From assembly GCF_000192575.1 (NCBI RefSeq), contig NZ_GL876926.1:895929-959928 (forward strand): DNA of 64,000 bases. The letters are read 5' to 3'. Origin of the DNA: Novosphingobium nitrogenifigens DSM 19370. GTDB taxonomy: Bacteria; Pseudomonadota; Alphaproteobacteria; Sphingomonadales; Sphingomonadaceae. A program made the translations under genes and the position numbers. The notes under the pieces are model-generated. The model made no database searches. It was not told the DNA's origin and saw only the letters and a program-made list of their open reading frames with translations. The stretch's first letter is position 1, and each line of letters starts with the position of its first letter. This document shows positions 8,207 to 16,722 of this stretch, piece by piece.

Positions 8207-9736
8207 ATGACAAAACCGGCAGGCGCGTCTTCTCTTCCGGCGGCATGGGGCCAGCCGGGACGCCTGCGTGTGGGCTCGCTTGCAATCTCGAGCACCTGGG
8301 TCGCATTTTTCCAGTACGCCGCGATTGCCCTTGCCTTCCGTTTGATCCTGTTCGGAAATCCCGTCGTCCATGTCGACGAGGAGTTCTATCAGCTGGTTGC
8401 ATGGCGATGGACGCAGGGGGACCTCCCCTTCGTCGACATCTGGGACCGCAAGCCGGTCGGACTGTTCCTGCTCTATCGGCTGTTCCTGCTGGTGCCGGGC
8501 GATCCGATTCGGATTTACCAGCTTTTCGGCATTGCCTCGACCGCGGCAACCGCACTGGTGATCCAGCGTCTGGCGCGCGAAATCGCGCGCCCGTCGTCGG
8601 CCTGGCTTGCCGGGATCGTCTACGTCTTCGCGATGCCCGCTTTCTCCTGCTCGTTCGGGCAGGCGCCTGTATTCTACAACCTGTTGATGGCGCTGGCCGC
8701 ATTCGCGCTCGTCGATGTGTGGAAACGCGCAGAAGCACCCGACCTCCTCGTCCGCGGCATCATTATCATGCTGCTGGTCGGCGTGGCGATGCAGATCAAG
8801 TATTCGGTGCTTTTCGAAGGCATCGCGTTCGGCTGCATGTTGCTGGCGCGGGGCTGGGCCGATGTCTGGTCATGGCGTCGCCTCGCCCTTGCCGGGCTCA
8901 TCTGGGCGCTCACAGCGCTCTTCCCGACCATTCTCGCCTTTGCCTGCTATGCCGCGATCGGCCATGCCGACGACTTCCTGCAGGCCAATTTCATCTCGAT
9001 CCTGCACCGCCTGCCCGATGGCGAAGCCTCGTGGATCCGCCTTGCCACGCAGCTCGGCGCACTGACGCCGTTCTGGCTCGCCATTCTGGTGGCACCGCGT
9101 TTCATGGCCATGCCGCGCGCGCGTCATCCGCTGGTTCCGGCGGTCCTGCGCGCCTGGGCGATCGCCGCGATCGCGGGCTATCTTGTATTCGGCACGTGGT
9201 ATGACCACTATGTCGCGCCGATGCTCGCCCCGCTGTCGGTTCTGGCTGCGCCGGTTCTGGCTCGCTCGGTTCCCGACGAACGCTGGTTCGGGCGTCTCCT
9301 TCTGGTGGCGAGCGCGATCGGCGGGCTCGCGGTGATGGGCATCCAGTTCAAGAACCACGGCACCGCCACCCAGTTCGACCGTATGACCCAGGTCATCCGC
9401 AACGAAATGCACGGTGGCTGCTTCTATCAGTTCGATGGTGAACCGGCGCTCTATCGCTCGGTTGGTGCCTGCATTCCCACCCGCTATGCCTTTTCAACGC
9501 ACCTCAACACCTGGACCGAGGCTCCGGCAATCGGTGTCGATCCGGGACAGGAAGTGGCGCGCATCATGCTCACGCATCCTGATGTCGTGCTGATCGGCGA
9601 ATGGACGCAGATCTATCTGCCCAACCATATCTCGCGCGCGGTGGTGAAGGATTTCCTCGCCCGCGACTACGAGCGGTACACCGGCTTCGTGCTCGGCACG
9701 CACCATTTCGGGCTTTACCGGCTCAAGCACCACTGA
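8207..9736 (+). CDS. Polytopic membrane glycosyltransferase (GT-C, ArnT/PMT-like)
   Basis: Integral membrane protein of 509 residues with about ten hydrophobic helices. An acidic motif in the first periplasmic loop (HVDEEFY, residues ~55-61) and WDRKPVG shortly after match the GT-C fold of ArnT/PMT-type transferases, which use polyprenyl-phosphate sugars. A soluble C-terminal domain of ~130 residues follows the last helix. Acceptor and sugar are unknown; lipid A, polysaccharide or protein are all possible. GGAG lies eight bases before the ATG. It has its own spacer upstream (126 bases) and a strong intrinsic terminator immediately downstream, so it is probably a single-gene unit. Confidence 0.7.
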   Translation: MTKPAGASSLPAAWGQPGRLRVGSLAISSTWVAFFQYAAIALAFRLILFGNPVVHVDEEFYQLVAWRWTQGDLPFVDIWDRKPVGLFLLYRLFLLVPGDPIRIYQLFGIASTAATALVIQRLAREIARPSSAWLAGIVYVFAMPAFSCSFGQAPVFYNLLMALAAFALVDVWKRAEAPDLLVRGIIIMLLVGVAMQIKYSVLFEGIAFGCMLLARGWADVWSWRRLALAGLIWALTALFPTILAFACYAAIGHADDFLQANFISILHRLPDGEASWIRLATQLGALTPFWLAILVAPRFMAMPRARHPLVPAVLRAWAIAAIAGYLVFGTWYDHYVAPMLAPLSVLAAPVLARSVPDERWFGRLLLVASAIGGLAVMGIQFKNHGTATQFDRMTQVIRNEMHGGCFYQFDGEPALYRSVGACIPTRYAFSTHLNTWTEAPAIGVDPGQEVARIMLTHPDVVLIGEWTQIYLPNHISRAVVKDFLARDYERYTGFVLGTHHFGLYRLKHH

Positions 9737-9738
9737 AC

Positions 9739-9777
9739 GAAAAACGGGCGGCCCATCGGACCGCCCGTTTTTTCTCT
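9739..9777 (+). terminator. Intrinsic terminator after the glycosyltransferase
   Basis: A perfect 11-bp inverted repeat (AAAACGGGCGG at 9741-9751, CCGCCCGTTTT at 9761-9771) with a nine-base loop, followed by further T. It starts three bases after the stop codon and is the clearest rho-independent terminator in the window. Confidence 0.9.
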
Positions 9778-9779
9778 TC

Positions 9780-9827
9780 CCTTGATGTCGGGATCCTGTC
9801 CGGCCTTGATGTCGGGATCCTGTCCGG
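9780..9827. repeat. Perfect 24-bp tandem duplication
   Basis: The 24-base unit beginning CCTTGATGTCGGGATCC occurs twice head to tail (9780-9803 and 9804-9827) in the convergent spacer between the glycosyltransferase terminator and topA. Right of it is a second inverted repeat (CCGGGGGTG / CACCCCCGG, about 9829-9854) that could end topA mRNA, without a T run. Confidence 0.85.
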
Positions 9828-9861
9828 ACCGGGGGTGATCAAAGCCCACCCCCGGTTGGAG

Positions 9862-12510
9862 TTATTCGGTCGCAGCCTTCTTCTTGGGTGCGGCCTTTTT
9901 GGCGGCAGGCTTCTTCTCGGTCGCCCCGGTTTCACCTGAAGCGTCCTTGGCTGCCTTCTTTGCAGGCGCCTTCTTCGGAGCCGCCTTCTTTTCCGTGGTC
10001 TTGGCAGTGGCCTTCTTCGCCGGGGCTTTGCGTTTGCCCTTGGCAGGCGCAGCAGCCGCACGTGCATCGATCAGCGCACTCGCTTCTTCAAGCGTCAGCG
10101 TTTCCCCAGCCTTGTCCTTGGGCAGCGTCGCATTCGTCGTGCCGTCGGTGACATAGGCGCCATAACGTCCGGCCATCAGACGGATTTCCGAGCCGCTTGC
10201 TGGATGCGCCCCGATCACGCGCAAAGGCGCCGGGGCCTGACGCCCACCACGGGCCCCGCCCCCGGCCGCAGCTTCGGCCAGACGCACCACCGCCGCATTC
10301 ATGCCCGTCTCGAAAACTTCGGCCGTCGAACGCAGGCGCGCATATTTGCCGTCATGAGCAAGGTACGGGCCATAGCGTCCGATCGACGCCGTGATCGGCT
10401 TGCCGCTTTCCGGGTGCGGACCGATCTCGCGCGGCAGCGACAGGAGCTTGAGCGCCCATTCCAGATCGAGTTCGGCAATGTCCTTGGGAATCGAGGCGCG
10501 CTTCGCCTCCTTGCCTTCGCCAAGTTGGATATAGGGCCCGAAACGTCCCGAACGACGCGTCACTTCCAGACCGCTGACGGGATCCTTGCCAAGCGCGGCG
10601 TCCTCGCCTTCTCCTTCGCCGTCCGCACCGCCGCCCTGCGCGAACTTGCGCGTGAACTTGCATTCGGGATAATTCGAGCAAGCAACGAAGGCGCCATAGC
10701 GCCCGCCGCGCAAGCTGAGACGTCCGTCCGCGCACTTGGGGCACTGGCGCGGATCGCCACCGTCGGCACGCGGGGGGAACAGGTAATCGGCAAGGAAGAC
10801 GTCGAGCTCGGCCGTAACCTCGCTCGGCTTTTTTTCCATGACCTCGTCGGACTTGGGCTTAAAGTCGCGCCAGAACGCCGCAAGCACGTCCTTCCACGCC
10901 GCCCGACCGCCCGAAACGTCGTCGAGTTCGTCCTCCATTCCGGCGGTGAACTCATAGGCGACATAGCGGTCGAAAAAGCGTTCGAGAAACGAGGTCAGAA
11001 GACGGCCCGATTCCTCGGCAAAGAAGCGGTTCTTCTCGACCCGGACATAGGCGCGATCCTTCAGGACCTGAAGCGTTGCGGCATACGTCGAAGGACGACC
11101 GATCCCCAGTTCTTCCAGTCGCTTGACCAGCGAGGCTTCGGAATAGCGCGGCGGCGGCTGGGTGAAATGCTGGTTCGCCTCGACTTCGCGCTTGGCAGGC
11201 AGATCGCCGGCGCTCATCGCAGGCAGCAGGCCGCTTTCATCGTCGTCAGCGTCGGGCTTCTGGTCGCGGCCTTCCTCATAGACGGCAAGGAATCCGGGGA
11301 AACGGACCACTTGCCCGGTCGCGCGCAACTCGTGCTTGCCGGTGCCTTCGCGCAAGGTGACGGTCGTGCGCTCGATGCTGGCCGAAGCCATCTGGCTTGC
11401 CAGAGCGCGCTTCCACACCAATTCGTAAAGCCGTGCTTCGTCGCCCGAACCGTAATGATCTCGCGCGAAATCGGTCGGACGAATGGCTTCGTGCGCTTCC
11501 TGCGCATTCTTGGCCTTGGTTTCGTAATGGCGGGGCTTTTCGGGCAGGTAATGCCCGTCATAGCGGTCCGAGATCACACGACGTGCCGCCGAAATGGCCG
11601 ATGGGTCCATCTGCACCCCGTCGGTACGCATATAGGTGATCGCACCGGCTTCGTAGAGCGTCTGGGCGACCCGCATCGTGTGGCTGGCCGAAAAGCCGAG
11701 CTTGCGCGCAGCTTCCTGTTGCAGTGTCGAGGTCGTGAACGGGGGCTGCGGATGGCGCCGGGTCGGCTTGGTCTCGACATCCTCGACGCGGAACGTGGCC
11801 GCTTCGACCAAGCCCTTGGCGCGCATTGCCGAGCCTTCGTCGCCCAGCGTCAGCTTGTCGAGCTTCTGCCCGTCGAGCTTTACCAGACGCGCCTTGAAGG
11901 GTGTCCCGCCATGTTCAAGACGGGCGACAATCGACCAGTATTCCTGCGACCGGAAAGCCTCGATCTCGCGTTCGCGCTCGACAATCAGGCGCAGGGCGAC
12001 CGACTGCACGCGCCCTGCCGACTTGGCTCCGGGCAACTTGCGCCATAGGACCGGCGACAGCGTGAAGCCGAACAGGTAGTCGAGCGCACGCCGGGCCAGA
12101 TAGGCATCGATCAGATCCTGATCGAGCGCACGCGGCTTTTCCATGGCGGCCGTGACGGTCGCCTTGGTGATCGCGTTGAACGTAACCCGCTGCACATCCT
12201 TGGGCAGGGCGCGCCGCTTCGACAGCAATTCGCGTACGTGCCAGGAAATCGCCTCACCTTCGCGATCAGGGTCGGTGGCGAGGATCAGACGGTCGGCGTC
12301 CTTGGCCGCGTCGACAATGGCCTTCACCCGCGACTGCTTGTCGCCATAGAGTTCCCAGTCCATCGCAAAGTCCTCGTCCGGGCGGACGGAACCATCCTTG
12401 ACCGGCAAGTCACGGACATGGCCGTAGGAGGCCAGCACCTTGTAGCCGGGGCCGAGATACTTCTCGATAGTCTTGGCCTTGGCCGGGGATTCCACAATCA
12501 CAAGTTGCAT
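9862..12510 (-). CDS. topA: DNA topoisomerase I
   Basis: Type IA topoisomerase that relaxes negative supercoils, 882 residues. The N-terminal Toprim domain begins MQLVIVESPAKAKTIEKYLG, with DPDREGEAI as the acidic Mg site. The active-site Tyr293 sits in ITYMRTDG. One zinc-ribbon repeat (CPKC...CSNYPEC) is followed by two or three cysteine-less topoisomerase C-terminal repeats (GRYGPYL, GRYGAYV). The tail is rich in Lys-Ala (KKAPAKK-type, about 60 residues), a DNA-binding extension common in high-GC bacteria. Length is normal. The gene follows dprA in the same direction, as in many alphaproteobacteria. Confidence 0.97.
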   Translation of the reverse strand: MQLVIVESPAKAKTIEKYLGPGYKVLASYGHVRDLPVKDGSVRPDEDFAMDWELYGDKQSRVKAIVDAAKDADRLILATDPDREGEAISWHVRELLSKRRALPKDVQRVTFNAITKATVTAAMEKPRALDQDLIDAYLARRALDYLFGFTLSPVLWRKLPGAKSAGRVQSVALRLIVEREREIEAFRSQEYWSIVARLEHGGTPFKARLVKLDGQKLDKLTLGDEGSAMRAKGLVEAATFRVEDVETKPTRRHPQPPFTTSTLQQEAARKLGFSASHTMRVAQTLYEAGAITYMRTDGVQMDPSAISAARRVISDRYDGHYLPEKPRHYETKAKNAQEAHEAIRPTDFARDHYGSGDEARLYELVWKRALASQMASASIERTTVTLREGTGKHELRATGQVVRFPGFLAVYEEGRDQKPDADDDESGLLPAMSAGDLPAKREVEANQHFTQPPPRYSEASLVKRLEELGIGRPSTYAATLQVLKDRAYVRVEKNRFFAEESGRLLTSFLERFFDRYVAYEFTAGMEDELDDVSGGRAAWKDVLAAFWRDFKPKSDEVMEKKPSEVTAELDVFLADYLFPPRADGGDPRQCPKCADGRLSLRGGRYGAFVACSNYPECKFTRKFAQGGGADGEGEGEDAALGKDPVSGLEVTRRSGRFGPYIQLGEGKEAKRASIPKDIAELDLEWALKLLSLPREIGPHPESGKPITASIGRYGPYLAHDGKYARLRSTAEVFETGMNAAVVRLAEAAAGGGARGGRQAPAPLRVIGAHPASGSEIRLMAGRYGAYVTDGTTNATLPKDKAGETLTLEEASALIDARAAAAPAKGKRKAPAKKATAKTTEKKAAPKKAPAKKAAKDASGETGATEKKPAAKKAAPKKKAATE

Positions 12511-12585
12511 GATCGCTGCCGAACGTCCTTTACGTGTATGCGTACGCGCGAGGGTGGGGAATGGGGCGCGGGTGCGTCAAGCACT

Positions 12586-13737
12586 TCAAACGAAGATACT
12601 CACACGTCCACCGGCATGGCGATGCAAACGACCGGCGAGTTCGAGCTCGACCAGAGCCATCTGCACCGAGCCCGGAGGCGCGCCGGTCTGGCGGATCAGT
12701 TCGTCGACCGGCACCGGAGCCGGGCCCAGCATGGCCGCGATTTCTTCGGTGAGCGCCGGATCGTCGCCATAGTCGGGCGGCGCACCGTCAAAGGCGGCAA
12801 CCCCGTCCTCTCGGAACGTCCAGCGCGCGGTTCCTTCGAACGTCTCGATCAGTTCGGCGATGTCTTCCGCGCTCTGGACCAGGATGGCGCCCTCGCGGAT
12901 CAGTTGATTGCAGCCGTGCGAACGCGAATCGAGCGGCGATCCCGGCACGGCCATGACTTCACGCCCATATTCGGCCGCGAGCCGCGCTGTGATCAACGAT
13001 CCCGACTTGGGCGCGGCTTCCACCACCACGGTTCCCGCCGCAAGTCCCGCGATAATCCGGTTGCGCGAAGGGAAATGGCGCGCTTGCGGCTCGGTTCCCG
13101 GCGGCATTTCGGCAACTAGCAGACCTTCGGCAGCGATGCGTTCCTGCAAGGCGGCGTGGTCGGGCGGATAGGCAACGTCGATGCCGCCCGCGATCACCGC
13201 AATGGTTCCGCCATCCCCCCGAGCGGCCGCGAGCGCCCCGGCATGAGCGGCCCCGTCGATCCCGCGTGCAAGGCCCGACACGACCGCAAATCCCCGTGCG
13301 GCCAGTCCGGCGGCAAAGTCGCGCGCCATGCGAACCGCCCCGGCCGAGGCATTGCGCGCACCGACCATCGCCACCGCAGGCTGATCGAACAGCGCGTCAT
13401 TCCCGCGCACGGTCAGGATCGGCGGCGGGTTTTCCAGATTGCCCAGCATAACCGGATAGGCGACATCGTCATGAAACAGGTATCGCGCCCCGGTCCGGTC
13501 GGCAGCTTCGACTTCGGCCTCGATCCGGTCCGTTCCGATCGGGCGATAGGGAGCCCCGCCGCGCGCGGAGAGGTCCGGCAAGGCGGGCAAGGTCGCGATC
13601 GCGCTGCCGAAACGGCGCAGGAGCTGATAATAGCTGACCGGACCGATGTTCGGCGATCGCAACAGGCGCAGCCGCGCGAACCGTTCGGCCTCCGACGCTT
13701 CGGATGCCGGCCCCCAATTTGCCCCCCGCGTTGCCAT
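12586..13737 (-). CDS. dprA: DNA-processing protein DprA
   Basis: DprA/Smf protein that loads RecA onto incoming single-stranded DNA during transformation, 383 residues. The Rossmann-like core shows MVGARNASAGA, VSGLARGIDGAAH, FPSRNRIIAGL and KSGSLITA in the usual order. The C-terminal winged-helix domain (DELIRQTGAPPGSVQMALVELEL) is present, and an N-terminal SAM-like region leads. The ATG overlaps the plsY stop by one base (TGATG), so plsY-dprA are coupled and topA follows after 75 bases. No other competence gene is in the window. Confidence 0.93.
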   Translation of the reverse strand: MATRGANWGPASEASEAERFARLRLLRSPNIGPVSYYQLLRRFGSAIATLPALPDLSARGGAPYRPIGTDRIEAEVEAADRTGARYLFHDDVAYPVMLGNLENPPPILTVRGNDALFDQPAVAMVGARNASAGAVRMARDFAAGLAARGFAVVSGLARGIDGAAHAGALAAARGDGGTIAVIAGGIDVAYPPDHAALQERIAAEGLLVAEMPPGTEPQARHFPSRNRIIAGLAAGTVVVEAAPKSGSLITARLAAEYGREVMAVPGSPLDSRSHGCNQLIREGAILVQSAEDIAELIETFEGTARWTFREDGVAAFDGAPPDYGDDPALTEEIAAMLGPAPVPVDELIRQTGAPPGSVQMALVELELAGRLHRHAGGRVSIFV

Positions 13738-14348
13738 CAGCGCCCCTTGCCGACGCGCGGTTCGGTGCCTGCCAACAGTCGGGCGATATTGGCGCGATGG
13801 AGCCACACCACCAAAAGGGCGAGCGGCGCCAGCACCGCCGCATAGCGCGGATGCCCGAACACCAGCGCGGCGATCGGCGACGCCACCGCCGCGCTCATGC
13901 CGCCGACCGACGAAATCCGCGTGGCATAGAGCATGCCCAGCCACACCACCGCATAAACAAGGCCGATCGGCCAGGCGAGAGCCATGGAGACCCCCATCAG
14001 CGTCGCCACGCCCTTGCCCCCGCGAAACTGCAGCCAGACCGGAAAACAATGGCCGATGACGGCACCAAGGGCCGCGAGCCCTTCACTGCCCGGCCAGAGC
14101 GCACGCGCGAGACAGACTGCCGCAGCCCCTTTGGCAAGATCGAGCAGCAGCGTCCCTGCCGCCAACCCCTTGCGTCCGGTGCGCAGCACGTTGGTCGCGC
14201 CGATGTTGCCCGATCCGATCGCGCGCAGATCTCCCGCGCCGCCCATACGGGCGAGGATCAGCCCGAACGGTATCGAGCCGAAGACATAGCCGAGCACCCC
14301 GGCAAGAGCGAAGGCGCCCGCAGCGCCATGAGCATCCAATCCATCCAC
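13737..14348 (-). CDS. plsY: Glycerol-3-phosphate acyltransferase PlsY
   Basis: Membrane acyltransferase that moves the acyl group of acyl-phosphate to glycerol-3-phosphate, the first step of phospholipid synthesis; about 203 residues and five helices. The three family motifs are visible: GSIPFG, GSGNIGATN and GHCFPVWLQFRGGKGVAT. No ATG fits. The GTG at 14348 gives normal length, while the longer open frame (to 14453) runs into the divergent murI promoter and adds low-complexity sequence. It has no clear ribosome-binding site, so the start is moderately sure. Confidence 0.92.
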   Translation of the reverse strand: MDGLDAHGAAGAFALAGVLGYVFGSIPFGLILARMGGAGDLRAIGSGNIGATNVLRTGRKGLAAGTLLLDLAKGAAAVCLARALWPGSEGLAALGAVIGHCFPVWLQFRGGKGVATLMGVSMALAWPIGLVYAVVWLGMLYATRISSVGGMSAAVASPIAALVFGHPRYAAVLAPLALLVVWLHRANIARLLAGTEPRVGKGR

Positions 14349-14427
14349 GGGGGGCGATGTAGCCGCAGCCGTGGGCAAAGGGGAGAGGGATCTCGACCTT
14401 TTTGCAACGATTGCCCATATCCGCGTC

Positions 14428-15228
14428 ATGTCGATCGACCCTGCCCAGCCCATTTTGATGTTCGATTCGGGCGTGGGCGGCCTGTCCGTGCTTGCAAAAA
14501 TGCGGCTGCTTCTACCGCAGGCGCCGGTGATCTACGTCGCCGACAACGCCGGCTTGCCCTATGGCCAAAAGACCGAGGCGCAGATCGCCGCGCGTGTCTC
14601 GGGCCTGCTCGGCCGCATGACCGAACGGCTTCACCCCCGCCTTGTCTGCATTGCCTGCAACACCGCCTCGACGATCGCGCTCGCCTCGGTCCGCGAAGTG
14701 CTCGAAGTCCCGATCGTCGGCACGGTCCCGGCAATCAAGCCCGCAGCCGCGATGACGAAGACCGGGGTGATCGGACTGCTCGGTACCGAGGCCACGATCC
14801 GTCAGGGCTACGTCGACCGTCTCGAATCCGAATTTGCCGCCGACAAGCGCCTCTTGCGCCATGGCGCGCCCGAACTCGTCACGGCAGCCGAAGCGCGCCT
14901 GCGCGGGCGGGACGTCGATCCGGCGGTCTTTGCCCGCGCGGCACAGGCCTTGCGATCCATGCCCGATGGCGACCGGATCGATACCGTCGTCCTTGCCTGC
15001 ACCCATTTCCCCCTGATCGAGCGGGATCTTGCCCAAGCCTTTGGGCCGGACGTGCGCTTCATCGACGGCTCGGACGGAATCGCGCGTCGGATCGCCCATC
15101 TGACGCAAGGACAGGAATTCCTGCGCAAGGAGCCCGATCTTGCGCTTTTCACCCGCGCGGACCCCGACCTTCCCGAGCTTTCCCCTGCCCTTGCGGCGGC
15201 CGGACTGACGCGTATCGCGGTCTTCTGA
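14428..15228 (+). CDS. murI: Glutamate racemase
   Basis: Interconverts L- and D-glutamate for peptidoglycan, 266 residues. The FDSGVGGLSV start motif, catalytic Cys77 in ACNTAS and Cys191 in ACTHFPL are all present. The start at 14428 places the conserved IL-FDSG at residue ~11. A GTG or ATG further upstream would overlap the divergent plsY promoter region. It is transcribed divergently from plsY, with about 80 bases between the starts. hemA follows after 158 bases and appears to have its own leader. Confidence 0.95.
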   Translation: MSIDPAQPILMFDSGVGGLSVLAKMRLLLPQAPVIYVADNAGLPYGQKTEAQIAARVSGLLGRMTERLHPRLVCIACNTASTIALASVREVLEVPIVGTVPAIKPAAAMTKTGVIGLLGTEATIRQGYVDRLESEFAADKRLLRHGAPELVTAAEARLRGRDVDPAVFARAAQALRSMPDGDRIDTVVLACTHFPLIERDLAQAFGPDVRFIDGSDGIARRIAHLTQGQEFLRKEPDLALFTRADPDLPELSPALAAAGLTRIAVF

Positions 15229-15265
15229 CACCACCATATCCGCCATTGGGACAGGGTCGCGAATT

Positions 15266-15366
15266 CCGGGTGGCAAAGCCCGGAGAAGAGGCGTAAAGCG
15301 CCATCCCGGCCCCCGGGGTGGAGGGAAAAAGGGACCACAGGACCGCCGGAGGCGTAATGCGCCTCC
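15266..15366 (+). promoter_or_regulatory. Structured leader of hemA, four successive hairpins
   Basis: Between murI and hemA are four potential hairpins in a row: CCGGG/CCCGG (15266-15283), GGCG-TAAAG-CGCC (15290-15302), a nine-pair stem CCATCCCGG/CCGGGGTGG with one G-T (15301-15321, sharing two bases with the previous one) and GGAGGCG-TAATG-CGCCTCC (15348-15366). The second and fourth share the near-identical core GGCGTAAWGCGCC, 61 bases apart. The last hairpin ends eight bases before the AAGGAG of hemA. The pattern fits translational or attenuation control, but no known riboswitch class was recognised. Confidence 0.45.
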
Positions 15367-15386
15367 ATGAACAAAAGGAGCGGCGG

Positions 15387-16607
15387 GTGAATTACGAACA
15401 GGTTTTCGATACCGCTATCGAACGTCTGCATTCCGAAGGGCGTTACCGGGTTTTCATCGATATTCTCCGCAACAAGGGCTCCTACCCCAATGCCCGTTGC
15501 TTTGCCGGGCACAACGGCCCCAAGCCGATCACGGTGTGGTGCTCCAACGACTATCTCGCCATGGGGCAGCACCCCAAGGTGATCGCCGCGATGGAAGAAG
15601 CGCTGCATGACGTCGGCGCCGGTTCGGGCGGCACGCGCAACATCGGCGGCAACACGCACTATCACATCGATCTGGAAGGCGAGCTTGCCGACCTTCACGG
15701 CAAGGAAGGCGCGCTGCTGTTCACGTCGGGCTATGTCTCGAACGACGCAACGCTCTCGACGCTGGCCAAGATCCTGCCGGGTTGCGTGATCTTTTCCGAC
15801 GAATTCAACCATGCCTCGATGATCGCGGGCATCCGCAATTCGGGCGCGGAAAAGAAGATCTTCCGCCACAACGATGTCGCCCATCTCGAGGAATTGCTCG
15901 CAGAGACCGATCCGGCCCTACCCAAGCTGATCGCGTTCGAAAGCGTCTATTCGATGGACGCCGACATCGCGCCGATCCACGCGATCTGCGACCTTGCGGA
16001 AAAGTACAACGCGCTGACCTATATCGACGAAGTCCATGCCGTGGGCATGTACGGCGCACGGGGCGGCGGGATTTCCGAACGGGACGAGGCGGCCCACCGC
16101 ATCGACATCATCGAAGGCACGCTGGGCAAGGCATTCGGCGTCATGGGCGGCTATGTCGCCGCGGACAAGCGGATCATCGACGTGATCCGCTCCTATGCCC
16201 CCGGCTTCATCTTCACCACTTCGCTTTCGCCGGTTCTGGTCGCGGGCGTGCTTGCCGCCGTTCGCCACCTCAAGGCGTCGAACGCGGAACGCGAAGCCCA
16301 GCAGGAAGCGGCCTCGACGCTCAAGGAACTGTTTGCCGAAGCGGGGCTTCCCGTCATGGCATCGACCACCCACATCGTTCCGTTGATGGTCGGAGATCCG
16401 GTGCGCGCCAAGAAGGTGAGCGACATCCTGCTCGCCGAATATGGCGTCTATGTGCAGCCGATCAATTTCCCGACGGTTCCGCGCGGCACGGAACGCCTGC
16501 GCTTCACCCCCGGCCCGCAACATACCCGCGCGATGATGGTCGACCTGACCAAGGCGCTGGTGGAGATCTGGCATCGGCTCGATCTCGAGATGAAGCAGGC
16601 CGCTTAA
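15387..16607 (+). CDS. hemA: 5-aminolevulinate synthase
   Basis: PLP enzyme that condenses glycine and succinyl-CoA to 5-aminolevulinate, the first step of tetrapyrrole synthesis in alphaproteobacteria; 406 residues. The catalytic lysine falls at residue 248 in EGTLGKAFG, the same number as in the Rhodobacter enzyme. The glycine-rich [12 protein letters not shown] and DEVHAVG motifs are in place. The GTG at 15387 is chosen because AAGGAG lies six bases before it and the protein then starts [11 protein letters not shown] as in relatives. ATGs further upstream fall in the leader hairpins. The succinyl-CoA supply links it to the TCA cycle and to korAB at 57-59 kb. Confidence 0.96.
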   Translation: MNYEQVFDTAIERLHSEGRYRVFIDILRNKGSYPNARCFAGHNGPKPITVWCSNDYLAMGQHPKVIAAMEEALHDVGAGSGGTRNIGGNTHYHIDLEGELADLHGKEGALLFTSGYVSNDATLSTLAKILPGCVIFSDEFNHASMIAGIRNSGAEKKIFRHNDVAHLEELLAETDPALPKLIAFESVYSMDADIAPIHAICDLAEKYNALTYIDEVHAVGMYGARGGGISERDEAAHRIDIIEGTLGKAFGVMGGYVAADKRIIDVIRSYAPGFIFTTSLSPVLVAGVLAAVRHLKASNAEREAQQEAASTLKELFAEAGLPVMASTTHIVPLMVGDPVRAKKVSDILLAEYGVYVQPINFPTVPRGTERLRFTPGPQHTRAMMVDLTKALVEIWHRLDLEMKQAA

Positions 16608-16613
16608 CGCTTC

Positions 16614-16701
16614 CTTATCACCGATAAGGCACCCTCTTCTGCGACGTCCTCCAACGAGTGGGCGTCGCAGATGAACCGGCTTGACCTAGCAGGTGGCCTG
16701 C
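16614..16701 (+). terminator. Inverted repeats between hemA and the TonB receptor
   Basis: Three inverted repeats occupy the 115-base spacer: CTTATC-ACC-GATAAG (16614-16628), CTGCGACG/CGTCGCAG (16639-16670, 16-base loop) and GCAGG-TGG-CCTGC (16689-16701). None has a T run. One may end hemA mRNA, and the others may be operators or leader structures for the receptor gene. Confidence 0.35.
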
Positions 16702-16722
16702 CGGTTTCGATCGGGGGATCGC

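Noticed and set aside
15229..15387. Glycine, cobalamin or SAM riboswitch before hemA
   Set aside because: The conserved core strings of these classes are not present; only generic hairpins can be supported.
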